Below are positions 35,762-47,277 of a stretch of DNA of 64,000 nt, in pieces. The DNA comes from Datisca glomerata (lineage: Eukaryota; Streptophyta; Magnoliopsida; Cucurbitales; Datiscaceae). Location: the NCBI GenBank assembly GCA_003255025.1, contig QANY01008070.1:124001-188000 (forward strand). Reading direction: 5' to 3'. The translations under genes and the position numbers were made by a program. A model generated the notes under the pieces. It was not told the origin of the DNA and made no database searches. It saw only the letters and a program-made list of their open reading frames with translations. Position 1 is the stretch's first letter; every line of letters starts with the position of its first letter.

Positions 35762-36358
35762 GCAGGAATGTCTGGCTTTTTCCTTCTGCTTTTTCCTCTT
35801 TTTCTTACAGGAATGTCTGGCTTCCCCTCGTGTGGATTCATTAAATTGAATGTTGATGTTGCCTTTATCCCTTGTCCTCCTTCTACATCAATGGGTATTG
35901 CTGCAAGGGACTCCTCTGGAAAAGTCATTGGCATTTTGGGGAAGAAGATATATAGTAGAAATGTTGTTCATGCAGAACTGTGTGCTATTGAAGAAGGTCT
36001 CAGATTGACTTCAAGCAACGGTTGGAGCAATCTCATCCTTGAAAGTGATTCAAAAAATTTTGTTGACCGTTTGAATGTGCTTGCTTCTCCATCTTGGGTC
36101 ATATCAAACTTTATTAGAAACTCTATCAATTCTTTTAATTCCTACACTATTAAGTGGATTTGTATGGATTGCAAATCAACTGTTGATACTTTAGTAAATT
36201 TAAGCATGGATCAATATTGTATGTTTACTAACCCCTCACAGATTCAACTTAATATTTCTTTACTTCTTGATAGGTATTTGTTTTGTTCGTTTGGTGGTTT
36301 TAAACCACCTTGACTTTGTTTAGTTCTTAATAATATTTCTCTGCTTTGATAAAAAAAT
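35762..36358 (+). mobile_element. 5'-truncated LINE with poly-A tail
   Basis: A short + strand insert ends ...CTGCTTTGATAAAAAAAT, a usual plant LINE 3' end, and is flanked by AACTATTATT (35752-35761 and 36359-36368), a 10-bp target duplication. It carries only the terminal RNase H domain of the LINE ORF2. Confidence 0.65.
35768..36313 (+). CDS. RNase H domain (RVT_3 type) of a LINE, open frame
   Basis: The open frame has 181 codons. From about residue 25 it matches the plant LINE RNase H-like domain (Pfam RVT_3): KLNVDVAF with Asp30, GIAARDSSGKVIG, HAELCAIEEGL with Glu70, LILESDS with Asp94, and IKWICMDCKSTVDTLVNLS with the fourth acidic residue Asp140. All four expected acidic positions are present and no stop interrupts the domain. 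The first 20 residues come from a 47-bp repeat (GGAATGTCTGGC at 35765 and 35812), so the ATG is unlikely to be the ancestral start. It is probably the tail of a truncated ORF2 that happens to remain open. A domesticated RNase H protein is possible but unsupported. Confidence 0.6.
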   Translation: MSGFFLLLFPLFLTGMSGFPSCGFIKLNVDVAFIPCPPSTSMGIAARDSSGKVIGILGKKIYSRNVVHAELCAIEEGLRLTSSNGWSNLILESDSKNFVDRLNVLASPSWVISNFIRNSINSFNSYTIKWICMDCKSTVDTLVNLSMDQYCMFTNPSQIQLNISLLLDRYLFCSFGGFKPP

Positions 36359-36413
36359 AACTATTATTATTTGATTAATTGTTGTTAAAAATAACTATTA
36401 TTATTTGATTAAT
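36359..36413. repeat. 21-bp direct repeat next to the LINE
   Basis: A 21-bp word starting AACTATTATTATTTG occurs at 36359-36379 and again, unchanged, at 36393-36413. The first copy begins with the LINE target duplication; the second directly precedes the copia fragment. Confidence 0.8.
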
Positions 36414-39400
36414 GGGCAATGGAAAGACGGCTGAGGTTGAAGCAATAGGAAAATTTAGATTATTATTAAAAACTGGACATTATTTAGAACTTGATAAAAC
36501 TTTTATTGTACCGTCTTTTAGATGGAATTTGATTTCTATTTTTGTTTTGGACAAAGTTGGTTATTTTGTTCTTTTAGAAATGGAAAATTTGGTTTGTTTC
36601 ATGATTCAATTTCAGTTTGTACCAATTTTTTATTAGGATATGATAATCTTTATTTATTTGAAATAATTGCTTCATTTAAAGAATCCCTGCAAATAAGTAC
36701 ACGAGGTACTAAATGAAAATTAACCAGTGAGAATTCAGGTACGTTATGGCACAAGAGATTAGGTCACATCTCCAGGCGGAGAATAGAGAGACTTGTGTCA
36801 GACGAAATTCCCGGTCCCTTAGATTTCATAGATTTTGACGTTTGTGTTAATTGCATAAAGGGAAAACAAACCGATAAAAGGAGATTTGAAGCCAACAGGA
36901 CTCAGGACGTCTTAGAACTTATTCATACGGATATTTGTGGGTCATTCTCTTCGGTGTCTTGGAATGGTCAATAGTATTTTATAACGTTCATAGAAGATTA
37001 TTCCAGATATGGCTACATATATCTCATTCATGAAAAGTCACAGTCATTAGACATGTTCAAAAATTTTAAGACTGAAGTTGAGAATCAACTCAACAAAATG
37101 ATTAAGAGCGTCAGATCTGACCGGGGTGGTGAGTACTATGGCAGATATGATGGTTCAGGTGAACAACGTCCAGGACCATTTGCTAAATTCCTAGAGGAAT
37201 GTGGTACCATCCCACAATACACTATGTCGGTTCGCCCACTATGAATGGTGTTGCTGAAAGACGAAACAGAATGCTTGAGGACATGGTCAGGAGTATGATT
37301 AGACATTCGACCTTACCAGAATCACTCTAGGGTGAAGTACTTAAGGCTGTAGCATATATCCTTAACAGAGTTCTAACTAAAGCGGCTGACAAAACCCCAT
37401 ATGTGCTTTGGACCGACAAGAAACCTATTCTAAGGCATTTGTACGTTTGGGGATGTCCAGTTGAGGCAAGGTCATATAAGCCTAATGAAAATAAATTGGA
37501 CTTACGGACGGTGAAATGTTATTTTGTTGGATACTCTAAAAGATCCAGGGGTACAAGTTTTATGATCCCACAACAAGGTCAGTTTTTTAGACGAGAAATG
37601 CCCGGTTCTTTGAGGATGCCGAGTTTACGGGGGGAGATACGGTTAGGGATTTTGTCCTTCAAGTGGAATATGTTGATATTCCTATAGGTTTTATTAGCAT
37701 TGATCAGGACTGTGTCCCTGAAATTGCTCATGACACAACACATCAAGACAATATCGGAGAACCTCCCATTCAAGAAATTGTTCTGGAAGAACAAACTCTA
37801 GCACCTCAAGAACCCATATCATTAAGAAGATCCACTAGAGAGACAATAAATGTAGTGCCAGATGATTACATTGTATTTCTCCAAGAGCATGAGGTTGACA
37901 TTGGTATGATGGAAGATGATCCGATCAACTTCCGTCAAGCCATAGAAAGCTCTAACTCTTAAAAGTGGATCGATGCCATGAATGAGTAAATTAAGTCCAT
38001 GAAGGACAATGACGTGTGGAATCTTGTTCCATTACCAAAAGGTGCGAAATTCATTGGTTGCAAATGGATTTTTAAGACCAAGAGGGATTCAAAAGGTAAT
38101 GTGGAAAGATACAAGGCTCATCTTGTCACAAAGGACTTTACATATAAAGAAGGCATTGACTATAAAGAGACTTTCTCTTAGGTTTCTATACAAAAGACTC
38201 TTTCAAGATTATAATGGGATTGGTGGCGCATTTCAATCTTGAGCTGCATCAGATGGATGTAAAGACAACGTTTCTCAATGGTGACATTGAAGAGACGATA
38301 TATATGGTGCAACCAGAAAACTTTGTGTCGAGAGACCCAGAGAATATGGTTTGTAAACTTAAGAAACCCATCTATGGACTCAAGCAGGCATCTCAACAAT
38401 GGAATTTTAAATTTCATCAAGTGATCATCTCATTCGGTTTTGAGATGAATTTAGTCGATGATTGTATATACCATAAGTTTTATGGGAGCAAGCATATTTT
38501 TCTGGTTTTATATATGGATGACATTTTGCTTACCAGCAATGATATGGGCTTATTGCACGACACCAAGAGATTTCTAGCTAAGAATTTTAAGATTCAAGAT
38601 CTTGGTGAAACCACTTTTGTATTAGGAATACAAATACACCGAGATCGTTCTCAGGGTATTCTAGGACTATCATAAAAGAGCTATATCAAAAAGGTCCTTA
38701 AAAGATATGGCATGCAAGACTGTGAACCAGGTGATACCTCTATAGCTAAGGGAGACAAGTTTGGTCTCAATCAGTGCCCTAAAAATAATTTTGAGGAAAA
38801 GAAAATGCAGAAGATTTTCTATACTTCGGTAGTGGGGACTCTAATGTATGCTCAAGTTTGTACACGTCCTGATATTGCGTACGTGACTGGAATATTGGGA
38901 AGATACTTAAGCAATCTAGGCATAAACCATTGGAAAGTAGCTAAAATGGTCTTGTGGTACTTACAGAGAATAAAAGATTACATGCTCACGTTTCGGAGGC
39001 TGAACCAGATTGAGATCGTTGGATATACTGACTTCGATTTTGCTGGATGCCCAGATAGTATGAAATCTACGTCGGACTATATTTTTCTGCTTGTTGGATG
39101 TGCTGTCTCCTAGAAGAGTGCTAAACAGTCTCTTATAGCCTCTTTTACCATGACAACAGAGTTCATAGCATGTTGTGAGGTGTTCAATCATGGAATATGG
39201 TTACGAAATTTTATCACGGGGCTGTGCATAGTGGACAGTATTCAGAGACCACGAAAGATCTTTTATGACAATAAATCAGCAGTTCTTTATTCTAATAACA
39301 ACAGAAGCTCGACAAAGTCAAAGTTCATAGACATCAAGTTCCTGGTTGTTAAAGAAAGAGTTCAGAGTGGACAGTTGTCTATAGAGCACATCATAACAAA

Positions 39401-39503
39401 CTCTATGATTACGGATCCGTTTACTAAGGGATTGCCACCCAAGGTGTTTCATGAGCACACTACTCACATGGGTGTCATATCAGCTGAGGATATTCAGTTC
39501 TAG
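36414..39503 (+). pseudogene. pol: Copia pol remnant: protease-distal, integrase, RT, RNase H
   Basis: In order: GNGKTAEVEAIGKFRL and VPSFRWNLIS (36414-36560); the zinc-binding pre-integrase LWHKRLGH with CVNCIKGKQ (36744-36870); integrase HTDICGSF and EDYSRYGYIYL, with a stop after WNGQ at 36974; SDRGGEYYG (about 37120); a frameshift near 37240 that restores MNGVAERRNR; WGCPVEARSYKPN (about 37450); and the linker to RT. RT includes MDVKTTFLNGDIEETIYM (about 38250), KPIYGLKQASQQWN, and YMDDILLTSND (about 38510), where the active-site Asp pair is intact. RNase H has DYIFLLVGCAVS, then FYDNKSAVLYSNN (about 39265) and DPFTKGLPPKVFHEH (about 39415). At least five stops or shifts break it, but long pieces remain open, so it is younger than the other copia remnants. 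Confidence 0.85.
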
Positions 39504-39938
39504 TGGGAGTTTGTATTTTATTTTTAGATGCTCTTTTCATATAGACATATTTTTCGGTCATTTTGTTTTATGGATATTTTAAGGTTATTTTCTGCATAAA
39601 TAAAGTTTTTGGTATTCATACTCTGATTTATGTATGGTTTAATCTCACTAAGGTTTACGGAAGACCAGTTGGAAATAGGCATGTTAAGATCACATTACAT
39701 GAAATTTCCATGCTACACATCCACATATACCACATCATTCAGTTGTATTGATATATGTGACCATTGATGGGTTGAGTTACGATTGATGTAATAGAGACCG
39801 CTTTGATCCTATGTCGGTATGATTGATGGACCGGATTGGTTATAGATACATTTCGGTAATGACAGCAAAGTTGAACGCGTTCAACTATTTTTGGTAAAAC
39901 ATAATTATAAGGTTTAACACATAGTCCAAGTGGGAGAT

Positions 39939-40444
39939 TGTTGGATCCTTAATCCAACATTGAATTTATGTGTAAAATAATTATGTATTGCAGACTGTCA
40001 AATAAAGTTAAACCCAATTAAAAGTGATCTACTAAGGTTTGAATAATTAGGATTTTAATGTATCTGATAAGTTGTGGACTCTTTAATGTGTAGAGATTTT
40101 AGGGTAATTTATAATTTTATGATGGGCTAAAATAGAAATACTAAAAGATGATTTATCTATAAGTGGTTATGGTCCTCAGGTCACACGATAACGGGAAACT
40201 CATTCTATTCTCCCTAATATCTCATCGTTAAAGAGAAAACTGAGAGACTTTATCAAATGAGACTCTCGGATAGAGAATCGGGTAGATCTGGAAGGCCAAG
40301 CCGCTTGACTCTAAACAATAATCTATCGTCATGGATTCTGGTATACTTCCGCTCTATAATTGTTTTGATTTTTAATGTGTTCAGTATGAGATCTTGGGTT
40401 TTATTAAGATATGGTTTATACCGAAAGAGATTTTGAATCTAACA
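39939..40444 (+). repeat. 3' LTR of the truncated copia
   Basis: It begins TGTTGGATCC after the polypurine tract. The end is set at ...GAATCTAACA where GGTTCGG-type sequence takes over; no second LTR is present to confirm it. Confidence 0.6.
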
Positions 40445-40503
40445 CGGTTCAGTTTGTAAAATAAGAAAATTGATTTTGCGGTTCGATTCGATTTACACCC
40501 CTA
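40445..40503 (-). repeat. Fragment of a GGTTCGG-type repeat
   Basis: Read on the minus strand it starts TAGGGGTGTAAATCGAATCG and continues with AACCGC and ACTGAACCG, cut off by the copia LTR. The other half is not visible on the far side of the copia. Confidence 0.5.
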
Positions 40504-41087
40504 CTCAAATGTAATACAAACGAGAAGTGAGATGACTCAAACAAACACTGAGCAATGGACTTTTGTATTGAGTGAGGCCTCGTATTACAAAGAAAATGTT
40601 ACAAACTTCGAATAAGGAAGATGAGTTCGACGTCTAAGCTAAGTTTGAGGAGCCATTTTGCATGGAAGCTTTGAAGATTGCTTCAATGGAAGATTTTACT
40701 TGTTTCTCGACTCTTGCCCCTTTCCTTGCATACTTCCCCTTTTTATAGGCGTTTTCCTCAAGATTTGATGACAAGGAGCTCTGCATGGTCTTCTCTGGTC
40801 GTCCTTATTTTCGAGTTGCGTGTTAACGTCTCAGTCATGTGAGAGCTATGATTGGACGAGTTTAGTGGTTCTTCATGGTTTTTCCCTCTTTTGGGCAGAC
40901 CTCCTTCACGGGCGACCCTTATGGAGAATCAATCTCTTGAGTCGTTCTCTTTTTTGTCCAGCCAATTCGGTTTCTTGCTTTGTCTTGAAATACAACACTC
41001 TGACTATTCGGCCTACTGTAGGATTAGAGTGAATACATTGTTTTTACATGTGTCTTATGGGTTATGACTTTAGATCTTATACTTTTT
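40504..41087 (-). repeat. LTR-like fragment with TATA box
   Basis: On the minus strand, CCTATAAAAAGGGG (about 40749-40736) is followed by a leader ending in text such as TTTGTAATACGAGGCCTCACT, typical of plant LTR promoter and R/U5 regions. No partner copy, PBS or coding sequence is visible, so the class is uncertain. Two overlapping open frames on the + strand (40820-41067) lie antisense to it and have no recognised domain. Confidence 0.4.
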
Positions 41088-41707
41088 ATTACAGTGTGAT
41101 ATTATATTACGTTGCATATTAACTAAGTATAAAATATAATTCATGAAAATACTATATTTTATGATTATCATATATTATTAAATTATATGTGATTATTTTT
41201 TAATATATATATATATATATATCAATATTTGATATATAACTTAAACGTATAAATTCAAATATATATTAACTGATAAAATTATAAAAATATCAAATAGATA
41301 ACTACACATTTAGATTATCATTTTAGAGAATATACATATAATCCGTGGACAATTGTACACNNNNNNNNNNNNNNNNNNTATGTATAATATTGCTATAAAA
41401 AATAAACTATTTCTATTGTCATTAATTAGTATCGTTGTTGTTATTTGAAATATGAAAAATTACTAAACAACAAACTATTCCCGCAATTAATTGTTAGTGG
41501 GATATTAAAAAAATTTCACAATTAGTGGGAGAGTAAACATAAATGTGAATTTAATTAATTATTTTATTTAAGACAGACACAACTAATAAGAGTTTAACAC
41601 GTGTACTTTTAAGGGGTGTTATAGGATAAGTAAAAAAAATACATGGAAAAAGTTGTCCAAAAATGATTCTCCTAAGTATGTGACTTTTCATATATTGTAG
41701 ATATAGA
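41088..41707 (-). mobile_element. Helitron copy related to the one at 35358
   Basis: The minus-strand 5' head is TCTATATCTACAATATATG from 41707, preceded by A, then TTTTTGGACAAC and CCCTTAAAAGTACACGTG, matching the other heads. The left part aligns with 35370-35760. The 3' end near 41088 is degenerate (TTGTTGCATA-like hairpin lost, TTAC instead of TTAG). An 18-base assembly gap and an AT microsatellite (41203-41222) lie inside. Confidence 0.5.
41361..41378. other. Assembly gap (18 N)
   Basis: Unknown bases; the stated length may not be the true gap size. Confidence 1.
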
Positions 41708-42898
41708 TATATATTTATATATTTATATAACACGCGACACATAAGACTTTTAATATTAAAGGGGTTCCTTGTGAATTTTAAGAAGTAATGATTTAGGAAA
41801 CAAAGATTTATTTTTGTCCCATACTAATCCCCTCCCACGCCAACCCTCTTAATACATGTTGTTTGTGTATTTTCCTTGTTCAGTGTATTGTATTGAATTT
41901 TTATACATAGAATATAGTATTTATTTTATTTATTTTATGTCATTATTATCAAAAGGGGGGAAATAACTTTATAAAAGTTAATTATGTTAGGTCTTAATTA
42001 TTCTAATGAAGGAAGATGGAGATTAGGGTTTTGCCACCCCTTTTTCCTTGTATCGGTAGGTCATCCCTTCTCGCATTTAGGAGACTTTGTTTAAATTCCT
42101 AAACCTGGAATGGTATGAAGGTATAGATGAGAGGTTTAATAAAGTTCCTTTTTATGTGACTTGGTATATTAGGTTATTTTTTCATTCCCCTATTTATCAT
42201 AAACTCTATTCGGCGGCTACACCTTGTTCTCCATCTCTCTTGCACGAAATCATCCCGCTCTACCTCTCTCTTAAACGAAAGCTTCCCTTCTCCTTCACCT
42301 ATGAAGAACCCTAATTGTTAAGGAGGGATAGATTCTGGTCGACAGTTGTTGGCACGAGACTTAGATCATTTTTCGGATCGTGACATTGGATAAAATTTGT
42401 GTTATCCTTTATTCAACGTTTTATTATTTGTGTTCTTGCATGATTTCAAAGGAAAAAATTCTGAATAAACTTAGGGTAAAACATGTATAAAGGGTCGTTT
42501 ATTTTTAAAAAAAACTTTTTTTTACGAAGAGAACATTTACATTAAAAAGATCTTATCTTTTTCACAAAACTGAGAATTTTCGGATTTGCTGTACACTATA
42601 AAAATGAACTAATGTTTTAGAACACAAACGTGGAAATTTGAACCTGAAAACTTTAGAGTGAATTCTTAACACATCGAAACTTTTACTATAGAAAATTTGG
42701 GATAAAATTTGATCTCAGTGATTTTTATTATTTTTTGAAGTTTTCTGGATTATACAGGAAAAACAGTTTGTTCAATATCCATGTTTAGGGTTGATATTGT
42801 GCATTAATAAAATCGATTTAACCTCAAATATTTACTGTATCATTTTGAGAGTATCTATAACAAGCTTGCAAATTTTTAAAATTTTTCTACAAGTTTTT
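41708..42898. other. Intergenic DNA, no recognised gene
   Basis: AT-rich with a slightly GC-richer block at 42000-42370 that contains an open frame (42087-42314) lacking any motif I know. I see no TE termini. Confidence 0.5.
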
Positions 42899-43280
42899 CA
42901 TATTGAAAAATATTTTCTATCATGTCCAGGAGGTAATGATTCCCCGTTCTCGAGATGTCTGTTCCCATTCTGGAAGCTATGATCTTCCATTCTCGAGTTG
43001 TTAGTTCTCATTCTGTTGTTCTTTCCCATTCTGGAAGTGATAGTCACCCGTTCCAGAAATGATTGTCTCCCATTCCAGAAGTGATAATCACCCGTTCTAG
43101 AAGAGATTGTCCCCCCGTTCCAGAAGCGATAGTCCCTCCGTTCCAGAAGCGATAGGCCCCCCACTTCATCATTCCTTCTCGTTTTGATGAGATCTCCCAC
43201 TTCAGCGTTCTTTGTCGTTTTGACGAGGTCTCCCGCTTCAATGTTCTCTCTACACACGTGTCTTGGGTGTTTTTTCATGT
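42899..43280 (-). repeat. Short tandem repeats (22-24 bp and 40 bp)
   Basis: From about 42935 to 43155 there are about ten units of (C)CGTTCCAGAAGCGATAGTC type with a period of 22-24 bp. Two 40-bp units with TTTTGA(T/C)GAG(A/G)TCTCCC(A/G)CTTCA follow at 43174-43240. Repetition keeps two minus-strand frames open (43284-42898 and 43241-43044) with repeats such as RFWNGGT and SLLERV. The wording resembles the TTCTGAAGTGACAACTTTCC repeats at 30930-31010, so it may be another gypsy interior. Confidence 0.7.
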
Positions 43281-43546
43281 TCAATCCTCACTACGGTGTC
43301 CACTATTAACTTTACTCGATGAGTATGTTTACTTAAGGAAAAAATAAAATGAAGGAAAGATATTATTTTTCTTTCTTTTTTCACTTGTTTACTTACCTAA
43401 ATGAAAAAAAATGTTGGAATTCACACATTTTCTTTTCAAGTAAAAGGGAGGGGTAATAGGGTTTTGGGGTCAAGAACCTCTATCTTCTCTCTTCTCTCTT
43501 CGACCCAATCTCTCTCAAAATCTCACCTTCTTCATTTTTCTTAGAA
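43281..43546. other. Non-coding spacer
   Basis: AT-rich, then a CT-rich run (43480-43540); no feature recognised. Confidence 0.5.
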
Positions 43547-43888
43547 CTAGGTAATAACACTTGCGTTGCACGGGTTATTTAAATTTTATAACTATTTTTT
43601 ATTTGTTAGGTGATCAAAGAATAAGGATAATTAAATGAAGAGTATATGTATTTCATGGCGTTTATTCATGAAACCATAACATGAAACTAATGGTATTTGA
43701 AAAACGATTAAGTATTACACAATAAATAATACTAAAAATATGAAATATATCCTAGAACGTACAATGAGAATTTAAATGTGTTTGTGATATAGAGAATATC
43801 AAAAAAACTTATTAATTTAAAATTGTATATAATAGTGAAGATAGTTTGTGTCCAAAACTCTCTCCCCAAGGCCCCATTTTATATACTA
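43547..43888 (-). mobile_element. Short non-autonomous Helitron
   Basis: On the minus strand the 3' end shows CCGTGCAACGCAAG-type hairpin sequence (about 43578-43563), then ATTACCTAG with CTAG at 43550-43547 followed by T. The 5' head near 43888 reads TAGTATATAAAATGGGG, then GAGTTTTGGACACAAAC, similar to the other heads. It abuts the next Helitron's 3' end without a gap. Confidence 0.5.
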
Positions 43889-44126
43889 CTAGTTTTTTAT
43901 TCGTGCGTTGCACGTAAACTTAAATGTGTTATATACAATTGATAAATGTTATTTTTTATGTGTGTTTTTAAGGTGAATTTATGAGAAATAGTAAGGATAA
44001 TGTAGTCATTCATTTTCAATAAAATTTTATCCTATAGAAAAAAGCCGGAAAGTGAAAAGACATGAGTAAAAGATATATGAGGTTAAGTAATAAGAAATAT
44101 TTGAAGGAAAATCGGATCATATTAAT

Positions 44127-47100
44127 TTAGTCTTTAACATTCTTATGTTGAGTAAAAAAGATGCCAGAAAAATCTCTAGTGATTTCAAGACCACGAAAAT
44201 ATTTAAGAGAACCTAAATCAGTAATATCGAATTCTTGTCTCAAACCGTAAATAATATAATCTATTTGTTTTGCATCAGTCCTACTAACAATAATGTCATT
44301 AACATACAATAATACATAGGTGAGAGAAGTAGGAGTGGCACAAACAAACAATAATTGTGAGCCTGAGAAGCAAGAAACCCAAGAGAAAGAAGATGACTAG
44401 TAAATTTCTCAAACCAGGCTTGAGGAGCCTGTTTTGAACCATACAAATATTTATGCAACCTACAGACATAGTCAGGATGTTTAGAATCAACAAACCCTTG
44501 AGGCTGACAAAAATGTATTTTTAACATCAAGCTACCTAAGAGATCATTCAAAAGTACTAGCCAAAGAAAGTAAAATCATAACAGTGAGTTTTTTAACAAC
44601 TGGACTAAAGGTTTCACCATAGTCTAAACCACCATGTTGGTGAAAGCCTTTAGCCATAAACCTGGCTTTATGTCTAGCAATGGTAATGTCATCAAGATTA
44701 TATTTAAGTTTATAGACTCACTTACACCTAACAAGATTCTTGTTAGGGGGTAAGGGAACAAGGATCCATGTGTGTTGAGAGAGATGAGTGCATTATACTC
44801 ATCACTCATGGCTTGAGACCAAGATGAAATTTTAGAAGCAACCGTATAAGATTGAGGTTCAATATCAAGATGTTGATCTAAAGGTCATGAAGCAAGAAGA
44901 GCTTTTCTTTTATATATGCTAGATTTCGATTGCGTTTGCATAGGATGAGTAGATTGTGTATGGGTGGTAACAAAATGTGTCTGAGAACTAGGATGCTCAA
45001 GGTTAAGATCAATATGAGGCAAAACAGCACTAGAAACAGGCAAAACAGCAAGCATAATGTCAGTACATGGCTCATGAAAATTAGATGTAGAACTAAAAAC
45101 AAGCACAATATCATTGAAAACACTAGCAAGGGAAGTAGATCTGAATTTGAAGTAGCATTATGGTGACTATCAACATTATCATTGACCAAAATGGAAACAT
45201 TATCATTAAGAAAATATGGAACATTATCATTAAGCAAATATGGAACATTATCATTGAAACCCAAAGCAGGACAATGACTATCAGCAATAACCTAAATTGG
45301 TGCCGAACATGGAAAATCAGTAAACAAATCATTATTTTCAGATAAATTATTAGACAACAAGCAGCAACAGAGAAATCGGTCACAGTAGTAGCATGAATAG
45401 TATGAGAGACAATAGGTAAATCAGTATATAATTCTATAGGAATAGATAAATCAGTAGCAAGAACAGGGCCAACATCCTGAATATCAGAAGTTATGCTATA
45501 TTGAGGAACAGTACCAGAGAGAGAAGAGTTACATGGAGCAGAAGAAAAAGTGCGGAAAAAAGGAAGAATAGATGTATACCTATCACTGGGTGGAAAACTG
45601 GCATTGGTAACATGTTCCTGAAGAGAAATATTAGTTGAAGCAAAAGGAAAACATTTATCATCAATAATAACATGCCTTGAGATATAGTATCTCTTTGCAC
45701 TTAAATCATAGCACAAATATCCTTTTTATTTTAAAGCATAGCCTAAAAATACACACTGAACAATTTTAGTTTGAAACTTATTTGGCATATAAAGTCTAAG
45801 ACAAGGATAGCAAACACAAGCATACACCTTAAGTAGTTTATAATCAGGTAATTTGCCAAAATGTTTAGCATAAGGTGAGGTGTGTGAAAGAATAGGACTT
45901 GACATTCTATTAATCAAGTACACAATAGTGGCAAAAGACAATTTTTGGAAGGCAGCAGGAAGAGAAGCATGATGCATTAAAGTAAGCCCAGCTTCAACTA
46001 AGTGTCTATGTTTTCTTTCGGCAACTTCATTTTGTTGTGCGGTATATAGGCAAGACTTTTGGTGAGTAATGCCACTTTCATGTAAAAAATTCTGAAAAGA
46101 GAGGCTGGTGTATTCACCACCTCTATGAGACCTAAAATACTTAATAGTGGTAGAAAAAAGATTATCAACCATACAAATGAATTTCTTGAAAATATACAAA
46201 ACATCAGATTTATGAGAAATAGGGAAAAACTAAATAAATCTACACATATCCTGAACAAAGATAACATAATATCAATGACCAAGGACAGAGGTTGTGGGTA
46301 CGGGACCCCACACAGCATTATGAACAATATGTCAATAATAAAGAGAGACAAAATCAGAAGAAGAGAAAGGAAGTTTGGTCATTTATTGGATATACAACTG
46401 ATACAAATGCCATCATCAGATGAATAATTACATGGTATATTAATAGAATTCAAGATTTGTCTAACTATATGACTAGATGGGTGACCAAATCTAGAGTGAC
46501 GTATAAAGTTGGAGGCATTGGCACCAAGATATGCAACTTTGGACTTAGGTAAGCATAATAGGATATGATATAAACCATTTATGCTAGATCATTTATGTAG
46601 TATCGGGCCTGTAGATTTGTCATGAATAAAGAAATGTGAGGCATAAAAAATGAACAAACAATTATGATCAAGGTAAAATTCATGAACAAAAAGTAAATTA
46701 GTAGCCAACTGAGGTACGCAATAGACTTGAGATAAGTGGAAATAGTTGAAAGGAGTTCAAATCATATCAGTATCGGTGTGTGTGATGGGGAGTGATTTCC
46801 CATTACCAATGGAAATGTTATCCACACCATTGTACTCAGTTGGGTTGAATATGTTGGTCAAGTCAGGGGTGAGGTGCGACTTACAGCCAGTATAAGAAAT
46901 TCATACATGTGGATCTGGAGGTTGTGAAGCCTGAGAAATAACAGTCATGGCAGCAAGATTACTCGGTGGATTTCTCCCTTAATAAGAGAAATGCATTCGG
47001 TGAAAACAATCAGCAGCTCCATGACCCATTTTCAGAAAAATTTGACATTGAATCCGAGACTGTTAATGACTGTGTTGGATTTCAGAACTGGAAGGAGTGG

Positions 47101-47270
47101 AATTCTTGAATTGTGATTGAAATTGAGGGGGTGGTCCTCCAAGAACAGAAGGAATGTTATTGTTGTTAGGGTACCACTACTAGAATTGGATCTGCATTAT
47201 GAACGATTTCCTCTGAAATTCCTACCCCTACCCTTGTTAATGCCATGGTTAGAAAGGGATGCAAGAAAGA
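44127..47270 (-). pseudogene. pol: Copia pol remnant with altered catalytic motifs
   Basis: 46199-45726 holds integrase with FRSHRGGEYTS, where the catalytic Asp of the family's SDRGGEY is His; the third acidic position is kept in EVAERKHRHLVE. This is followed by YLINRMSSP and KLLKVYACVCYP. 45716-44880 is a degenerate, low-complexity linker with repeated LNDNVPYF/LNDNV units. 44551-44127 is RT: CRLHKYLYGSKQAPQAWFEKF, then in another frame LLYVNDIIVSRTD, where the second-last Asp of the YVDD active site is Asn, and FDITDLGSLKYFRGLEI. Both catalytic changes plus frameshifts make it non-functional. Sequence 46200-47270 contains the protease and pre-integrase region but is heavily broken. Confidence 0.8.
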
Positions 47271-47277
47271 TGGTGTT

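Larger units (their letters stand above)
35358..36413 (-). mobile_element. Truncated Helitron containing a LINE
   Basis: The minus-strand 3' end is a weak hairpin, ATGTACAACGCAT (about 35378-35366), and then CTAA at 35361-35358 followed by T. The interior 35370-35760 aligns with the second copy at about 41100-41420 (shared ATTATCATATATTATTA, ATAACTA-AC and ATTATCATTTTAGAGA). The LINE at 35762-36358 splits it. The 5' head is missing because the copia fragment begins at 36414. Confidence 0.5.
36414..40444 (+). mobile_element. 5'-truncated Ty1-copia element with 3' LTR
   Basis: It starts abruptly in the protease-distal region; gag and the 5' LTR are missing. It runs through integrase, RT and RNase H to a polypurine tract (AAGTGGGAGAT, 39928-39938) and an LTR of about 506 bp. 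The right edge lies inside a GGTTCGG-type repeat, part of which continues at 40445. Confidence 0.8.

Noticed and set aside
45123..45716. 197-codon open frame as a separate gene
   Set aside because: It is the low-complexity linker between integrase and RT of the third copia, in pol orientation.
46125..46427. 100-codon open frame on the + strand
   Set aside because: Antisense to copia integrase; no independent support.
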